From Heterocephalus glaber (Eukaryota > Chordata > Mammalia > Rodentia > Bathyergidae): a stretch of 64,000 nt of DNA. Of the stretch, positions 34,914 through 47,040 are shown piece by piece. The DNA lies in assembly GCF_000247695.1 (NCBI RefSeq), contig NW_004624734.1:16748007-16812006 (forward strand), written 5' to 3'. The notes under the pieces are model-generated. The model saw nothing but the letters and a program-made list of their open reading frames with translations, was not told the origin of the DNA and made no database searches. Both the position numbers and the translations under genes were made by a program. How positions within the stretch are numbered: position 1 is the first letter of the stretch; the number at the start of each line of letters is the position of its first letter.

Positions 34914-35661
34914 AGTGTTATTATAATAATGTCAACTTCTGAAGATGGTGCTATATGTAATACAAGAGGAAGCATCCGACCTGCAACCAGAGGGCAAGAT
35001 GATGTTCTGAGACCCTCCACTGCAACTGCGAGTATTGTTTTCCTGGTTAGTGTCTATTTGTTCTCAGAAACAAACAAAAAACAAACAAAAACTTGTACAA
35101 CACATGAGCTCCCAGAGCAGCCTCATTCACACTGAGTTCAATAAACGTTGTAGCTGTAACAGGGAGCTGAAGCAGTGTTGATTGGATGTTCATTTACCTG
35201 CAACCATACAGAGTGCACTTTACTGTGTAGGAGGGAAAAGCACCCTATTAACATCAACGAGTGTCTTAGAACTCTCGTGTGGCAATGTAGGGAAGCAAAA
35301 GAGCAAGCTTAATGAACAGACTTTCATAAGGCACAAACCACTCTTGAAATGAAATAGCTAGGAAGAAGATAAATATACCCCCAACACACTTATCTTTAAG
35401 AATGGTAATACTGGTCCACAGGATACAGCTTGATATCGTTCAAAAATTAATTTAAAATAGTTTGCAGTTTTGTTGATCAGAAGTTAGAGTTGCTTCTTAG
35501 AAAATGTAAAACTTTCGAGGGAAATCTTGTAGGTTTGTTTTGGCCAAGTCAACAACAAATATCTCAGCATGGTAAAGACATAAGAAAAGACCACGCTTTG
35601 TTATCAAGACCTTCATCCATTACTCATTAGCTTTATGACTAGCAGGTTCCACTAAGGATAT
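34884..35661. other. Unassigned spacer
   Basis: No gene or named repeat. Confidence 0.4.
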
Positions 35662-36031
35662 TGTGTTACTTTTCTTTCATTGCTGGGACAAAATACCTGA
35701 CATCCAAATTTAGAGGAGAAAAGGTTTATTTGGCTTACAGTTCGTAGAGGTTTTAGTCCATAATTGGTTGGCTCCAAGGCAGGGTGGCAGAGGGGCAACA
35801 GTTCATGACAGCAGAAGTGCAAAAACAGCAAGAGGGACCTTAGCAGCATCTTTCTGACTATTTTATCTTATTCAGACTGCTGAGATCAGGGCAGTGCCAA
35901 ACCAATCACTCATGTGTAGTGGTTTAGTAATCACACACCCTTAATCCCTGCATCACACACTCTAGATTCACCAATCTTCAGAATAGTCTATGACCACATG
36001 AGGCCTTTCGGGGACATGTACACACAAGTCA
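35662..36031 (-). mobile_element. MaLR-type solo LTR
   Basis: Antisense LTR of about 370 bp: 'tgtgttacttttctttcatt', 'gctgggacaaaatacctgac', 'aggagaaaaggtttatttgg', 'gcagggtggcagaggggcaa' and the end 'gacatgtacacacaagtca' match the order of the copies at 23.6 and 31.4 kb. It is more diverged in the middle. Confidence 0.75.
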
Positions 36032-36076
36032 TAACAGATAGATATCCCCTGCTTCTCTCTTGGTAAAGAAGCAGAA

Positions 36077-36110
36077 GTGTGTGTATGTGTTTGTGTGTGT
36101 GTGTGTGTGT
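36077..36110. repeat. (TG)n microsatellite
   Basis: About 34 bp of TG with two interruptions near its left end. Confidence 0.85.
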
Positions 36111-36318
36111 ATTTTCCATGGGATAAATAAGTATTATTTGAACAAAAAATAATAATAATAAATAATGCCATACTAATGGAATAATGGTTCAAATGTGTGC
36201 GCATATAAATTCACTTTAAGACATTACTTACTTTCCACTCTCCTCAATGTTTCAGTTCATATAATTCTGATTTGTTCTTAGAATAGTTTGAGCCTGATTT
36301 AATAAAAGAGGAAGGGTA

Positions 36319-36342
36319 TACACACACACACACACACACACA
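36319..36342. repeat. (CA)n microsatellite
   Basis: About 24 bp of CA, 210 bp from the TG tract above and in the complementary orientation. Confidence 0.85.
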
Positions 36343-36974
36343 AACACATCCTTCCTTATTCCCAAAGAATTAACCAAAGTCCAAAGAAATAAAAGGGAAT
36401 TTAAAAATAATTTAATTTCAGTATTTACATTCATGTAACTATTGTTGTATTTGATTACAGAACCATTTAAAGTATATTCACTGAAAAAATGACTAGTAAC
36501 AGTGACTAAATATACATATATTATAATCATCACATAATGGAAATTTCCAAAAGTAATCCTTAACTAAGAATAAAGTTTTAAAGTTCATTTTTCAGACAAA
36601 ATTGTTCAATATCACATTGCATGTCGCTTTGTTAGTTCTGTTGCCCACAATAGTGGTAGCAACTGTCCATCACAGGATTATAAACCATGCAGAATATTGC
36701 ACTAAAAACTTGAAAAGTAACAACGAGCGAATTCTTGATAGTGAATCATGGTGGCAATTCTTTTGTGACTAATTCTTATCATTAATTGATTTAAATTCCA
36801 AAAGACTGAAGGGTTTGTAGCAGTTCTTGAAATTCTTAGCTTTTTTTAAAGGAACAGATTATGATCCGTGGGTCCAATGTGACTTAATTTAACAAATAAT
36901 TATTCTTTACAATAGACAAACTGTGAAGAGCTGGATGATATTTGAATGTTTTCTAAACCCTATTTCACCACTTT
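36343..36974. other. AT-rich single-copy-like spacer
   Basis: 36590-36940 lacks a named repeat and has enhancer-like texture (several TAAT/ATTA sites); conservation is not testable here. Confidence 0.35.
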
Positions 36975-37310
36975 TCAAACTGAACTCATGGCCCCCCCAA
37001 AATATGCTCCTCTTTTATGTTTCCTGTCTCCATCAATAGATTATCTTCCTTCTAACTACCAAAGCCAGACCGCCCTGGATCACACTTGATACCTTCTTTC
37101 TTGTCACCAGCCACATTTAATAATCAATTATACTCTGAAAACCCTTGACTTGCATAGCCACTAACTCAGGCCTTTTGTCAATTTTTCCTCTGCTACAATA
37201 ATCTAACTGGCCCTTCCCCTCTCATTTAGACTTTCTACAATACTACTGGATTTATCTTTCTGAAATGCTAATAAGCTTATCCTGCTTGCTGGATTAAAAA
37301 ATTAATAATC
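36975..37310 (+). repeat. L2 LINE fragment (left part)
   Basis: Sense L2-like text: 'aaactgaactcatggccccc', 'gccactaactcaggcctttt', 'cctctgctacaataatctaactggcc' and 'tggatttatctttctgaaatgct' follow L2 3' blocks (ctcacctggattactgcaatagcctcctaac...). Diverged. It appears to be interrupted by the B1 at 37350. Confidence 0.5.
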
Positions 37311-37349
37311 AAATATTCTTAAAAGCACATATCTCTCAGTTGCAATCTG

Positions 37350-37468
37350 AAACAGTCTCTCTGAATTGCTAAGTTGCCTAGGTTGGACTCAAAATTGTGA
37401 TCCTCCTGCCTCAGTCATCCAAAGTGCTAGAATTACAGGCTAGCACCATGTGCCACTGTGCCTAGCTA
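37350..37468 (-). repeat. B1-like SINE
   Basis: Antisense 7SL-derived SINE: 'aacagtctctctgaattgct', 'aagttgcctaggttggactc', 'gatcctcctgcctcagtcat' and 'ccaaagtgctagaattacag' then 'catgtgccactgtgcctagc'. No ID half is visible next to it. Confidence 0.85.
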
Positions 37469-37499
37469 AATATTTTTATTAATGTTTAATAATTTAGGA

Positions 37500-37884
37500 A
37501 TTTTATTTATGTTATCTATTACTTTTCTGGAGGAAAGGGCAATAGTCAAGTATGGTTGACATTTCTCTTGCCAGACTGATATACTGTCCTCAGGCCTTCC
37601 CTAAATGCAAGGATCTTCATGTCACTACAGTCCCAACCACCCTCATTGCCTCCATGCGCCTTAAGCCATGAGACCATTCTGCAGCTATTACTCATCATAT
37701 CTTTCCTACTGTAGTTTCTTTCACACCTAGCTTGGCTCACATGTATTCAATATCCATGTTCTTTAGCACAACATTCACGTCCCTCCTAAATGGAACTCTC
37801 ATTCTCCTTATCTGATTTTCCTCTAGTTCCTCTCTTCTGGTTCAGCTGTATCAGACTGCTCCTTCTGTCTAGAACAAGTATGGC
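37500..37884 (+). repeat. Possible L2 LINE fragment (right part)
   Basis: C/T-rich text with short L2-like phrases ('tttcacacctagcttggctc', 'ttctgtctagaacaa'). It may continue the L2 left of the B1, but similarity is weak. Confidence 0.35.
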
Positions 37885-38115
37885 CAGGGGTTTAGAGTAG
37901 GGTACAATAGACCCAGACAGCCTGGGGTCAAATCCAGTGTTTATCTTTATTATCTGTACTATCATGGACAAAATACCTTGCCCCTTTGTTCCTGCAGTGT
38001 TTCATTAGCAAAATGAAAATTGCAATGCCTACTTTCTAGTAAGGTTTCAAAAAGTGAACATACATGAAGCTTTTAACACTTTGCAAATGGTCAGTAAATA
38101 GTAGCTCCTGTTAAT
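37885..38115 (+). repeat. MIR SINE
   Basis: Nearly full-length MIR in sense orientation: 'acagcctggggtcaaatcca', 'tactatcatggacaaaatac', 'agcaaaatgaaaattgcaat' and a 3' part like 'gcttttaacactttgcaaatggtcagtaaat'. Confidence 0.7.
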
Positions 38116-39139
38116 TACTCAAAAAAATATTTTACTCCTGGAGTTCTATCAGGTGGACCCATCCTTTTATTACTTTTATTTTTAACTGGAGCATTTTTAC
38201 TTCTTTAGTATTTAACTTAAGTGTTTATATTTGTCAACTTTTTTCCACTTTTGCCATCAGAATTGATTTCTGCTTTTGTTTTTGTATGCATCAACTGACT
38301 TGCTAATATTTTTTAATGGTGTTATCATTATTCTCACTGGATTTTCAGCTACTCCAGGGAAAGGAACAGATCTTGTGTCATTCGTCTTCTGAAAATCTAG
38401 CAGAGTACTGTGCAAACATGCAGTGTTCAGAAAAAGCTTATCACTTGAACCAGAGTGGAGCCATGTGTTTGCTCTTGATGAGCCAAGTAATTATGAGCTG
38501 AGTTAATCTTAAAGACAATCATATGCAATTCATCTACTTACAAAGTGGAACGACAAACAAATCAATGTAGAAATCAAATAATTTCTCTAAGACCAATTAA
38601 TATGACAGAATAAAGACCAGAGAGCCAATACTGTCACACTGAACTATACCTCCTTTCCTCTTTGATATGTCAACGAGGCCCCCATACAGTCATACAACAG
38701 TGGGTATTGTAGACAGGAGTCCAAGAGGATACCACTGGCCAGTGCTATGCTGGGTCATGTAACTATTCCCAACAAATCTCGTGGAAGAGTGAAGCTGGTG
38801 TGGGGCTATAATTCATGAGATACAGACTTGGAATTGCCACCATCTCTTTTGTGTGAGGGGCTCAGTAAGTCTTCTTTCATATTCCCTCATTAATACTCTT
38901 CCTTCTTATCATTTCATATCATTAGAGTCAGCATTGCCGTGTAACATGTTTGTAAATGAATATTTAGCGAATGATTCAACAATTAAACACAATATGCACA
39001 AGATCATATGCCAATAAATAGTGATACTACTTTATGAATCGAAATCCTTCCTAATTCCCTTCCCTTTTTCATTTTAACACAGTACATGATTCAGTGATTC
39101 ATCACTGTTCCTAGCTCACTGAGCCACTTATATTTTACT
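38116..39139. other. Unassigned spacer
   Basis: No gene or named repeat. Confidence 0.4.
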
Positions 39140-39425
39140 GAGAATCTCTTACAATTTTATATCACTCAAGCTTCCACCATACCTGCAAGTATTTGTGTTG
39201 AGTTCTACTTCCTTTTTCACACTCAGCTGAGGCATCTCCTCCTTTCCTGCCTGCCTCTTCTGGGTCAGGTGCCCCATATCTTTGGTCCTGTAATACCATC
39301 AGCATTCTATTTTCACAGCACTTGTTATCCTCTGTTCTTGTCTCCATCCACATGGAACACAAGCTCCTAGGGGTGGGCAACTTGTGCCTTTCTGTTTTGT
39401 GGCCCCAGATTCTAGCAGAGTTCTC
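39140..39425 (+). repeat. L2 LINE 3' end
   Basis: 'gaggcatctcctcctttcct', 'cttctgggtcaggtgcccca', 'cacagcacttgttatcctct' and 'tggaacacaagctcctagggg' then 'ttttgtggccccagattcta' follow the L2 3' end consensus. The minus-strand 89-codon frame here is an antisense shadow. Confidence 0.7.
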
Positions 39426-40769
39426 AGTCAATTAAAACCACCTGTGGATACTTGTTCAGAAAATGTGTGGATCAAATGACACACAAGCCGCCAGAATTAA
39501 AAGTTGGAATTGCAGTGATAGAAATTGAGTCAACAATTTGCTGGCCTCATGTAAGAGCTTGTTCAGAAGGACCCACTGCTGCTTGTTTGCAACACCCATC
39601 TTCACGCTCCCAACTGGACCCAGTAGACAGCAACGATTTGTTCTCAGTAGAATTTTTCTACCTGTGCTCTAGGCTATTGCTTCCATTGTCACAGATTTAG
39701 TGTGCCACTGCACCGGATTTTCTTCTTTTATAGCTGTGGGAACTGTTCTAAGATCATAGGTTTATAGTTTCTCCCCAAACTGAAAATCAGCACATGCAGA
39801 CAAGAGGGGCTCAGTCACACAATAGGTGTAATCTTCAGACCACAAAGTGATCTTTTGTTCTTGAGTTAAAAAAAAAAATGCATCCATGTGGGAGGTTTGG
39901 GTTCAGAAGCCTAGAAGTATGAATTTAGAGAGATCGTGAGTACTGAAAAAGTTAAAGGAAGTTAGAAAAGCAGGGTTTGAATGTGAAGCCTGATTCTTTG
40001 CAGAACTGTTGGGAGATGGGACTGCTTTTTATTTCCAGCCTCAAAAGATCTGAAAGTAAACTCAAGACTAGGTGAGAATTGCGTGGCTTCATTCTGTCAA
40101 AACATATTGCTACTTATAGGCTTAGCAATGCTGCCAATAAAATATTTCTTCAACCCCCAAGGGTCTACAAGAATAGACTCTTGGATAAGATTATTGTTAG
40201 CAGCACAAGTGTTGATACAGCCACAAGTTAATAGCTACTGGCGAACAGAAGACTTTTTTTGTTCCATGTGAGTAGTTCTTCCTCTGCTAGTCTGCCAAAC
40301 TAAGCACATCTGGTGTGTTTTCAGAGTGGCACACACACAGGAGGTCATTTCACTAATCATTCTCAAATAGTAGCAAACAGAGACTCCTGTCTAGGAAGCC
40401 ACTAGAATTGTAGTACTCTCTGTTTTCAGTTTTAAACTAGTAGGTGATGCTTTTCCCCCACAAATATTTCCTTCCTTCCTTCTTTAAGGACCTATACATT
40501 CCTACTCTTTATTTCATAGAACTTAGATTTTATAGGACCATATCAACTTTCTGAAAACACACAAGTGGAACTGGGAGAAGAGGGCATTTTTAATAACCAT
40601 ATTTAGCTCTCTGAACAGAATGTGTATAAACTACTTGGTTAAAGTTCATCTTTCCAAACTTTCTCCTAGTAAGAAAACCATTGAATGCACCTATAGGCTG
40701 TGTTTGGCAACAGCATAACTACCTTAGATAGAGTGAACACAGATAGCAAATATTTAATGATCTCCCCTG
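39426..40769. other. Unassigned spacer
   Basis: No gene or named repeat. An A9 run at about 39869 is unremarkable. Confidence 0.4.
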
Positions 40770-40985
40770 GTCCTTGAGTTTACTTTCAAGCATAAGATTT
40801 GATGGCAGAGAGACTTGGATTGAAGAACTGGCTCTAATCCCTGTTAACTTTAGGACAACTTACATATTGCCTCAAAGCCTTGCTTTCCTCCTCTCTAATG
40901 GTATAATTGTAGAACCTACTTACCAGGGGACTTATGAGATTAAATTTCATAATATATGTATAATATCTTAGCACAAGAAAGACAT
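40770..40985 (+). repeat. MIR SINE
   Basis: 'gagagacttggattgaagaa', 'gttaactttaggacaactta', 'catattgcctcaaagccttg', 'ctttcctcctctctaatggt' and 'gggacttatgagattaaatttc' track the MIR consensus in order. Confidence 0.65.
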
Positions 40986-41110
40986 TTTTCCCATAATCTT
41001 CTCTCCACTCTCTGTTTTCTTCCTTCCCTCATTGTTCTTTTTTTCTTTACTCTTCCACTTCCTCTTTATTTCCTTAGCTCCTCTTCCATTGTTTTCATTC
41101 CCCACAAGTG
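40986..41110. repeat. Pyrimidine-rich tract
   Basis: About 110 bp of C/T-rich sequence (cttcc, tcttt units), interrupted; low complexity. Confidence 0.55.
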
Positions 41111-41825
41111 AAACACACGCCTTTGTTTTACATTCTTACATGCATTCCACTAGGAAATGATTCATATTTTATTTTGTTGAGGTCTCTAAACAAATGAATG
41201 GCATAGGACTTTTTCTTCTAGCCTGAATTTTATTGACATTGAAATTCACTATTTATTGTATGATTTTCCTGAAGCTTCTAACTGGAAAGGACTCCAGATT
41301 TTGGATGGCACCACAGCAGCTGGCCTTTTGTTTGGTGGAGGGAGTCACAGAGCTGAACATCTAGTGTGCTATCACATGGAATACACAAGCCTTTTCTCTC
41401 TGCTCTCTGGATCTCCGTAAAATGTCCTGTTTGTTTGGAAGGTCAGAGTGAGTTCTAAGCAGTAATTGAATTGAGAACATACAATGCTTGTCTACTTTAT
41501 ATTTGATGCTTCCAAGCCAATCAGGCAATAGAACTTCAACATTTTGTTTATTTTCATGTGAATATAAAATTCAAATTTTAATGGGTTTGAGCCACTTCAG
41601 TATTCAGCTTAATATTTTGTTTTTACGAGCATCTCCCTCTCCAACTCTGCCTTTGCTCTCTGCTTCTAGGTTTCCTGTGTCTTCAGCCTTCTCTTCTTTA
41701 CCAAAGCACACACAGCATTTCTCTAATGCTTTGCATGATCATTATTTACAACAAGAAGGCAAACAAAACTACTAGGAGGAACAACTACATCTCATTTTAT
41801 CCTATTCCCTATTCTGTCCTGCAAT
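41111..41825. other. Unassigned spacer
   Basis: No named repeat; the outer part of the following LTR may start somewhere here. Confidence 0.35.
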
Positions 41826-42230
41826 TGAGGCAGGATTTAAAGAAAAACAAGTCTTTCCCAGCCTTGGGCAGCCCCCCACCCATCTCCCCTGTAGCTGTAA
41901 GCCCTTGTTCTGGTACAGATAAAATTAACAACTATGTCCTGTAAACAAAGTTTATGACCCTCTGTTCTCATATGATTCACAAGACACTGTCTTCTTTCAA
42001 GGCAAAGTTACAAAACTGTCTTCCCTTGTCTTGTTCTGGTAAGCTCATTTACAATATCACTAGAAAAACCACCCCCTTCGATGAAATGTATTAAAAGGGA
42101 AACTTCTCTTTATTCAATGCTCAGCCATTTTTTAGACACAGAGTCTCCTGGGCTGGTGTATACACTTTAAATAAAATCCTCCCAACTCCTATTTGGTCTC
42201 TCCTGTCTCTTGGAATTCGGCCACACAACA
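41826..42230 (+). mobile_element. ERV1-type (class I) LTR, left edge uncertain
   Basis: Gammaretrovirus-like LTR. It has a TATA-like 'tattaaaagg' (about 42090), then 'ttctctttattcaatgctca', an AATAAA at about 42170 ('tttaaataaaatcctcccaa') and a U5 side 'tttggtctctcctgtctctt' followed by 'ggaattcggccacacaaca', a typical class I end. U3 text ('ttgttctggtacagataaaa') lies upstream. A TG at 41826 preceded by CAAT, with another CAAT at 42229-42232, is one possible boundary, but it would leave the LTR ending in CAA, so I do not rely on it. No internal viral sequence seen. Confidence 0.65.
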
Positions 42231-43319
42231 ATTTTTGCTTTCTCACATATCCTTGGCTTCCCTCACTATGTATATTTGATGCACCGTCCTTTGTTTGAGT
42301 TATATGACCATAGATTGCCTTAAGGATTTTCTCAGAAAGAACTTGGCTATTTTTCTGGTTAAGTTATATCCAGTTACGAGACTTAACCCAGATTTGGTTT
42401 GGTTTAAGTCCTAGTGACACTGTTCTTTCCCATTTCTGCAGCTAAATTCCACATACCAACTATGAGTTTGATCTTCCAACTAGCAACTGGACATTACTGT
42501 AAACTCTTGTCCCCAAGATATCTACCTGGTCAAGTTGAGACACCAGTGTTCACTCTTATTTTTCAATTACCTTTAGGTTTCTCCAAGCATGTCCTCTATT
42601 TGTAGTTAGGTCTCTGTCACATAGTTACCTTCTCTTTGCACTCCACTTTTGTTATACCGATATCTTTTTGACTTCTTATCACTTACTTTTCCATTTCTCA
42701 TGGGTATTTATGCCTTGTGCTTTTCACAAAGACAAGGCAAAGCAAAATAACCTTGTTTATTTAAATCATAGAAAATTGTGTATTTAAGTCATAGAAAATA
42801 AGCACAAAAACATTAATCAATTGAAAAAATATTTCAATCTAGGTACAATAATTGACTCTTTCATGATACCAAATAAGCCTGGAAACAGGGCTCTGGTTGG
42901 ATTTGCATCTCCCTGCCTATGTCCTAAAACCTTTCTGGCCACTGGGCAGCAACTTCATGCCTGATGAATGGGTGACTGTGTGGAGTTCCTCTCCTTAAAA
43001 TCAGAGCCTAACACAGGCACAATGAAATATTTGCTATGTGTGTGATGATTTAATATTGGGGCAAGATTGACTTGACTTAAGCCATGTTAAGGAATATTTT
43101 ATATTTGTGAATTGAATTATCTTAATTTTATATCTAATGATAATTAGGCACACTTATACATTAAGAATAACATGTTAATGGACTAGTAAAGAAGTTGGGT
43201 CTCCACAAGGCTCTTGAATTTGGGATTCAGCCCCTTAATGGGAACTGTAGGAGGGAAAACAGCATTTTCAGCCCTGGAAGCTTTACCTCATACACCTCTT
43301 TGTAATCCCACCATGCTGG
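42231..43319. other. Unassigned spacer
   Basis: No gene or named repeat. Confidence 0.4.
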
Positions 43320-43575
43320 GTTGAATGCCCTGGATTACTGGTTTTTGTATTCACTGGCTATAGAACCTTGAGGAAGACCTTACCATTTCCAGGCCTTAGT
43401 TTCACCAACCATAAACACTAAAAATACCTAAATTAGGTTACTTCTTTGAAAGTGCTTTTACATTTAATGTTTAATTTATCAAGTTATGGATTAATATATG
43501 TAAAGCATTCAGAACGATGATGTGTCAATCATAAGCACCATATAATATTAGCTCTGCTGCCATTAGTAGTAGTAG
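43320..43575 (+). repeat. MIR SINE
   Basis: 'tcactggctatagaaccttg', 'ccaggccttagtttcaccaa', 'ccataaacactaaaaatacc' and 'tgtaaagcattcagaacgatg' match the sense MIR blocks in order. It ends near a (tag)n-like 'agtagtagtagtag'. Confidence 0.65.
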
Positions 43576-44235
43576 TAGCATTATGGAGTCGGCTGCATGT
43601 GTAGGCTGCCCACACTAGTAGAGCCAGGGTTTGAAACAGTTGCTGCGGAATAACTGGGAAGAGCACCACACTACTTCCTTCTCCTCGTTCATAGGAGCTA
43701 CCCAATGTTTTTGCAATAAATTATGAGTGGGAGCATTATTTGTGGATAATCACCACAGCCCCACATCTTCCCTACCACATTCTTTCTAGGAATAGAAGAT
43801 AATACTGACTGTGCTTTAGAAAATGCAAAGAGACTGTATTTTCACAGAAAAACCATACATTTTCTGGGGCCTTCACGCGTTTTCTGGTAATTCTCTGTCT
43901 CCTCCCAGACATAAGGACATTCTTGAACTGGATGCAGTAGGGGATGAAGCAGAAATGAAAATCTCAGAGTGTTGCTCATTGTGTGTGGTCCTTCCTCTGC
44001 CTAGATCCCCGCCCTTTTGCCAGCACATTTGCCAAGTGCCTGCTACCAAAGGGAAATTGTCTCTGGGTGGCACTTCCTCCCCAAGATGTGAGAAAATGCA
44101 TGCTTAGAAAAGAGTTTCAGGACTAATACCAGGGGTGGAATGGAGTGGGATATTTTTTCTTACTGTAAGTTTCCCAGAAACTCCTGTCCATTCTTGTTTT
44201 TAACCCAAGTGCTGTGACAGTCCTAAGAAAAAGTA
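43576..44235. other. Unassigned spacer
   Basis: No gene or named repeat. A 94-codon + frame (43823-44107) has no recognised motif. Confidence 0.35.
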
Positions 44236-45165
44236 ATAGGATTTATTCATCATTCACTAAACATTTACTGAGGGTCCAAGCAATACAGTGTTGTATGGGA
44301 GATAAAAGGTTGCTACATAGCCCCTCCCTGGAAGTAGTGGGGAAATACCAGAGCCGTATAATTGAAAAATAATAGCTACACCTTTATATACTACATACAG
44401 TATGAGGGGAACACAGACCAAGAAGTCCTGGGAGTTCCTGGATGTCATGAGCTGGGCATGCAAGGAGCAAAGTGCCTCTAGGTAGAGGAACAAGATGGGA
44501 AAGAGTGCAGTAACACAGTGAATAAGGGTCCAAGGTGGAAGATATCGGAGGTCACCACAGTTGTGGTCAGGAGACAAAGCTTGACAGGTAAGCAAGAGCC
44601 AATTGTGAAGTTCACCTGCCATTCTCAAGCTTTTACGAGTTTTAAAAGTTGTGCAGTGGGAAGCTATAAAGGCTTTTGAATAAGAACAAGACCGAATGCC
44701 TTTTGCATCTGAGAAACAGGAAACTAGTGTAGGTTTTAAATCTGGAATGTGCATATGGCTGAGTGTGTTAAGGATACTGGGTGGAACTGAGGAAGACTGG
44801 CCAGAGAAGAGATGTTAGCGTATTTCTACTGAGAGATACAGCCATGAACTATGGCAAGAAACAAAGGAATGCAAAAGAGAAGACCGGGTGAGGTGTGAAA
44901 TAACACACAGAAAGGATCACCTGGATTCTGATCTGGACTCCCAGGCAGCTGGTAATTCTCATTACCCGAGACAGGAAATAGGAGTTGAGATAATAGGTTC
45001 ATTTTGGCCTTGTTCAGTTAGAGAAAACACTGGACTCTCCACAAGCAGTCAGCCAATGGAGCTCATCGAAAGGTTTGTACTGGATATTAGGTTATCAGAA
45101 CGGACATGCATGGGTCAGTTTACATACTTAAAAAACATGGGATTCATAATGTAGGAAGCATAATA
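44236..45165 (-). repeat. L2 LINE, long antisense copy (part 1)
   Basis: Antisense L2 3' region: 'ttattcatcattcactaaac', 'atttactgagggtccaagca', 'gggagttcctggatgtcatg', 'gggaagctataaaggctttt', 'gcatctgagaaacaggaaac' and, further on, 'aggcagctggtaattctcat'. These correspond to the reversed L2 consensus (attcaacaaatatttattgag ... gggagccattgaaggatttt ...). The 165-codon minus-strand frame at 44257-44754 lies on the sense strand of this L2 but in its non-coding 3' part, so it is not evidence of a gene. Confidence 0.6.
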
Positions 45166-45184
45166 TAGACGTTTAAATAATGCA

Positions 45185-45370
45185 GCCTAGAGCTGCACTG
45201 TTTGAGTTCAATTTTCATCCTTGTAACTTACCAGCTGTTTAACTTATAGCAAATGATTCAACATCTCTGACTCTCCTGTTCTCATCTGTAAATTGCAGGC
45301 AATAGCAGAATCTACCTTATAACCTTATTGTATTGAATAAATTAATACTTCTGAAGTACATGGAGCAGGG
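45185..45370 (+). repeat. MIR SINE inside the L2
   Basis: 'cctagagctgcactgtttga', 'cttaccagctgtttaactta', 'ctcctgttctcatctgtaaa' and 'ataaccttattgtattgaataaatta' follow the sense MIR order. L2-like text lies on both sides. Confidence 0.65.
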
Positions 45371-45406
45371 GTTGACATTAAATTATCTATTCATATTGGT
45401 ACAGAT

Positions 45407-45480
45407 TTTTTTTTGGTACTAGGGATCAAACTTGAGCTTTTGAGGCAGGGGCCAGAACCACTGAGCTAAGACCCCGGCAG
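45407..45480 (-). repeat. ID SINE inside the L2
   Basis: Minus-strand ID unit: T-run, then 'ggtactagggatcaaacttg' and 'ccactgagctaagaccccgg'. Flanked by 'acagattttt' on the left and 'gcagattttt' on the right (probable duplication 'cagattttt'). Confidence 0.8.
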
Positions 45481-45489
45481 TTAATGCAG

Positions 45490-45870
45490 ATTTTTGTAAT
45501 GAATGAGACGCACTAGAAAGTGTTTGTGGTGGGAGAAAGTGAGAGCTTTTAAAGGAGTCCTAGGGAGCCACAACATTTTAAAATAGAAACATGAGCTGGA
45601 AAAAAGGTATCAAACATAGATGCAAAGAGGAAGGATAAAAAGACTCAGGGAGTATTAAGTCATGGAAGCCAGTGGAAGAGAGATCGTGCAAGTGTTAAAA
45701 AGAGTCAATGCTGACACTTAAGATTAAAATTTAGAAGTATCTTTGGATTTGTCAACATAGATATTTTCACTGTAATGTGCATATTTTCAGCAAGGGGGCT
45801 ATGATCAGTGGAATGAGAATGGATAAAGGACAAAGATGGAAAAGTACTTGTTATTCAGTGCCTTTTCTAG
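45490..45870 (-). repeat. L2 LINE, long antisense copy (part 2)
   Basis: The L2 resumes right of the SINEs: 'ggagccacaacattttaaaa', 'ggaagccagtggaagagaga', 'tcgtgcaagtgttaaaaaga' and 'atttgtcaacatagatattt' correspond to the reversed L2 blocks for this part. Diverged. Confidence 0.45.
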
Positions 45871-46113
45871 AATACTGGCAATGTGAGTGAATAGGACATA
45901 AAGGAGCAGCTAGAGGGACATGGGATGTTGAGGTTATATTTCTGCTTTTATTATTGGCAATATTTTTTGTTTTTGAGGAGACAGACAAAATCATGATTAT
46001 AAAAGCAAGGGGAACATAAGTTTGAAAATACATAAAAGAATATAAATATAGTTGAAAAATTTCCTGATAAGAAAGAAACAAGAATTTTCTTTGTTCTCAG
46101 TCATATAGAAAAG

Positions 46114-46186
46114 TGTTAGCTCAGTGGCATCTCACCTGCCTCACAAGTGCAAGGTCTTGGGTTCAATCCCCAGTAACAAAAAAAAG
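46114..46186 (+). repeat. ID SINE
   Basis: Sense ID unit: 'gttagctcagtggcatctca', 'cctgcctcacaagtgcaagg' and 'gttcaatccccagtaacaaa' with an A8 tail. It lacks the first ~10 bases of the usual ID start. No functional tRNA fold is implied. Confidence 0.85.
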
Positions 46187-47040
46187 AGGGCCTGGTACAG
46201 CAGCTTTCCCTACAGGATCCATCCTCAACCCAATCCTTGGCAAGGTCCTACAAAGCTCAGCGGTCTGTATTTTGAAACTATGTGATGTCAATCCAGTGCC
46301 AGCTCATACACTACCTCTCCCTGTCATCTTACCGCTCTGGTCTATGCTGCCTAACAAAGAAACCATGAGCTACATATTGGCTATTTAAATTTAACTAAAA
46401 ATTCAGTTTCGTGGTTGCACTCAGAACATTTCGTACACAGACATGGTCAGTGGTTTCCCTATTAGCGTAGATACAGAACATCCTCCTCACACAGAAGTTC
46501 CCTTTGGACAGTGTTCTGGATCTCTTGACACTGCTTGTATGCCATCACTCTGTTGGCCTTGAACCTTGAGCATGGGCCTTATTACCCCCCCCACACACAC
46601 ACTGTGTTCATTGTCTGTCATTGGTCCTCACTATGGGACCCTCTATCTTTTAACCTTTTACAGAAACTTAGGTTATAGCTCTCTCTTTGGGAATTTTCCT
46701 TTCATTTTCCACAGGTGCCTACCTTGAAGAACTTGGTAAATGCTCACTTGCCCACTGACTGGGGAGATGCCCAGCCACTCTGTCCACTTTGGCAATCCCT
46801 GTAGTCTACCCTCAGTTGCATAATTTTCATATTCTGAGCCTACATGTGAGTCAAAGGCAACGTGGCAGAGAACTTAATAACATGGACTTTGAATTCAGAG
46901 AGAAGGTATTATGGCATTTAGGTGAGTCCCATGGACACCAACCATTCTTAACCTGATAGAACCTTACCTCTTCGGTGGGTGGAATAGGGATGAAAGCAGT
47001 ATAAATTCATGAGTCTTAGGAGAATTACCTGACACAAACT
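46187..47040. other. Unassigned spacer
   Basis: A short C-run followed by CA repeats at about 46585-46603; otherwise nothing recognised. Confidence 0.4.

Noticed and set aside
41826..42232. CAAT flanks as the target-site duplication of the ERV1-type LTR
   Set aside because: Using them would make the LTR end in CAA rather than CA; several other 4-bp solutions exist further left, so the match may be chance.
44257..44754. 165-codon open frame, - strand (longest in the window)
   Set aside because: It lies on the sense strand of an L2 copy but in the L2 3' non-coding part, and shows no reverse-transcriptase or endonuclease motif.
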